From assembly GCA_002794515.1 (NCBI GenBank), contig PGTJ01000149.1:1-6490 (forward strand): a stretch of 6,490 nt of DNA, written 5' to 3'. Positions 6,309-6,490 of this stretch are shown here, piece after piece. The notes below the pieces were generated by a model. That model worked only from the letters and a program-made list of their open reading frames with translations, was not told where the DNA came from and did no database searches. How positions within the stretch are numbered: position 1 is the first letter of the stretch; the number at the start of each line of letters is the position of its first letter. Position numbers and translations under genes: made by a program. The stretch comes from Phototrophicales bacterium (lineage in GTDB: Bacteria; Chloroflexota; Anaerolineae; Aggregatilineales; Phototrophicaceae).

Positions 6309-6320
6309 ATTTAGCACACT

Positions 6321-6490
6321 ATGACCTATCATGTCCTCGCATTGGATAATGTGGATAAAAAAGCAATCGAATTGCTCGAAAAAACCGAAGGCTTCAAAGT
6401 CACGGCGGGCAATTTATCGCGTGAAGAAGTGATTAAATTGTTGCCCGATGCGGATGCGATGGTCATCCGTAGCACCACACAAGCCGATGC
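6321..6490 (+). CDS. serA: D-3-phosphoglycerate dehydrogenase, N-terminus only (cut by window edge)
   Basis: The first 56 codons of a gene that runs off the right edge. The translation starts MTYHVLALDNVDKKAIELLE and includes LPDADAMVIRSTT (41-53). This matches the N-terminal substrate-binding half-domain of SerA: an initial beta-strand, a helix, then the DA-hydrophobic-VRS motif whose Arg-Ser lie near the bound substrate. SerA oxidises 3-phosphoglycerate to 3-phosphohydroxypyruvate with NAD, the first step of phosphorylated serine synthesis. The Rossmann domain, the catalytic Arg/Glu/His and any ACT or ASB regulatory domains lie beyond the window. Another D-2-hydroxyacid dehydrogenase is possible, but the class V aminotransferase upstream supports SerA. 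Confidence 0.88.
   Translation, partial: MTYHVLALDNVDKKAIELLEKTEGFKVTAGNLSREEVIKLLPDADAMVIRSTTQAD

Overview
The window carries seven genes, two of them cut by the window edges, packed with short intergenic gaps on both strands. It looks like chromosomal DNA of a free-living bacterium. The pairing of a class V aminotransferase with SerA, the Thr/Pro-rich linker on a secreted SGNH-type protein, a PD40 beta-propeller lipoprotein-like or secreted protein, a GH1 glucosidase and a DhlA-like alpha/beta hydrolase together recall Chloroflexota (Anaerolineae-like). That assignment is an inference from gene style, not a demonstrated affiliation. No rRNA, tRNA, CRISPR array, transposase or phage gene was seen.

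Layout. (1) Positions 1-1450, minus strand: a GH1 beta-glucosidase-type enzyme followed 21 nt later by the first 27 codons of a haloalkane-dehalogenase-like alpha/beta hydrolase, apparently one transcript. (2) Positions 1451-1545: a compact divergent promoter region in which the predicted -10 elements for the two directions overlap. (3) Positions 1546-2538, plus strand: the DNA polymerase III delta-prime clamp-loader subunit (holB). It converges on (4), a minus-strand, membrane-tethered SGNH-hydrolase-like protein (2535-3503, or to 3527). The two stop codons share bases, so no terminator fits between them. (5) Positions 3504-3660: a second divergent promoter region with an extended -10 element in each direction and a 10-bp palindrome. 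(6) Positions 3661-6490, plus strand: a class V PLP aminotransferase, a 20-bp perfect inverted repeat, a secreted PD40 beta-propeller protein, then the N-terminus of D-3-phosphoglycerate dehydrogenase (serA).

How they work together. The aminotransferase and SerA most likely form the phosphorylated route from 3-phosphoglycerate towards serine. SerA oxidises 3-phosphoglycerate to 3-phosphohydroxypyruvate, and the aminotransferase would transaminate it or a related keto acid. The propeller gene and its upstream palindrome sit between these two partners and are the least explained part of the window. The glucosidase and dehalogenase-like gene are probably co-transcribed but have no obvious shared pathway. 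holB is housekeeping. No clearly novel multi-gene system is visible; the best leads are the palindrome-plus-propeller segment and the shared-core divergent promoter.
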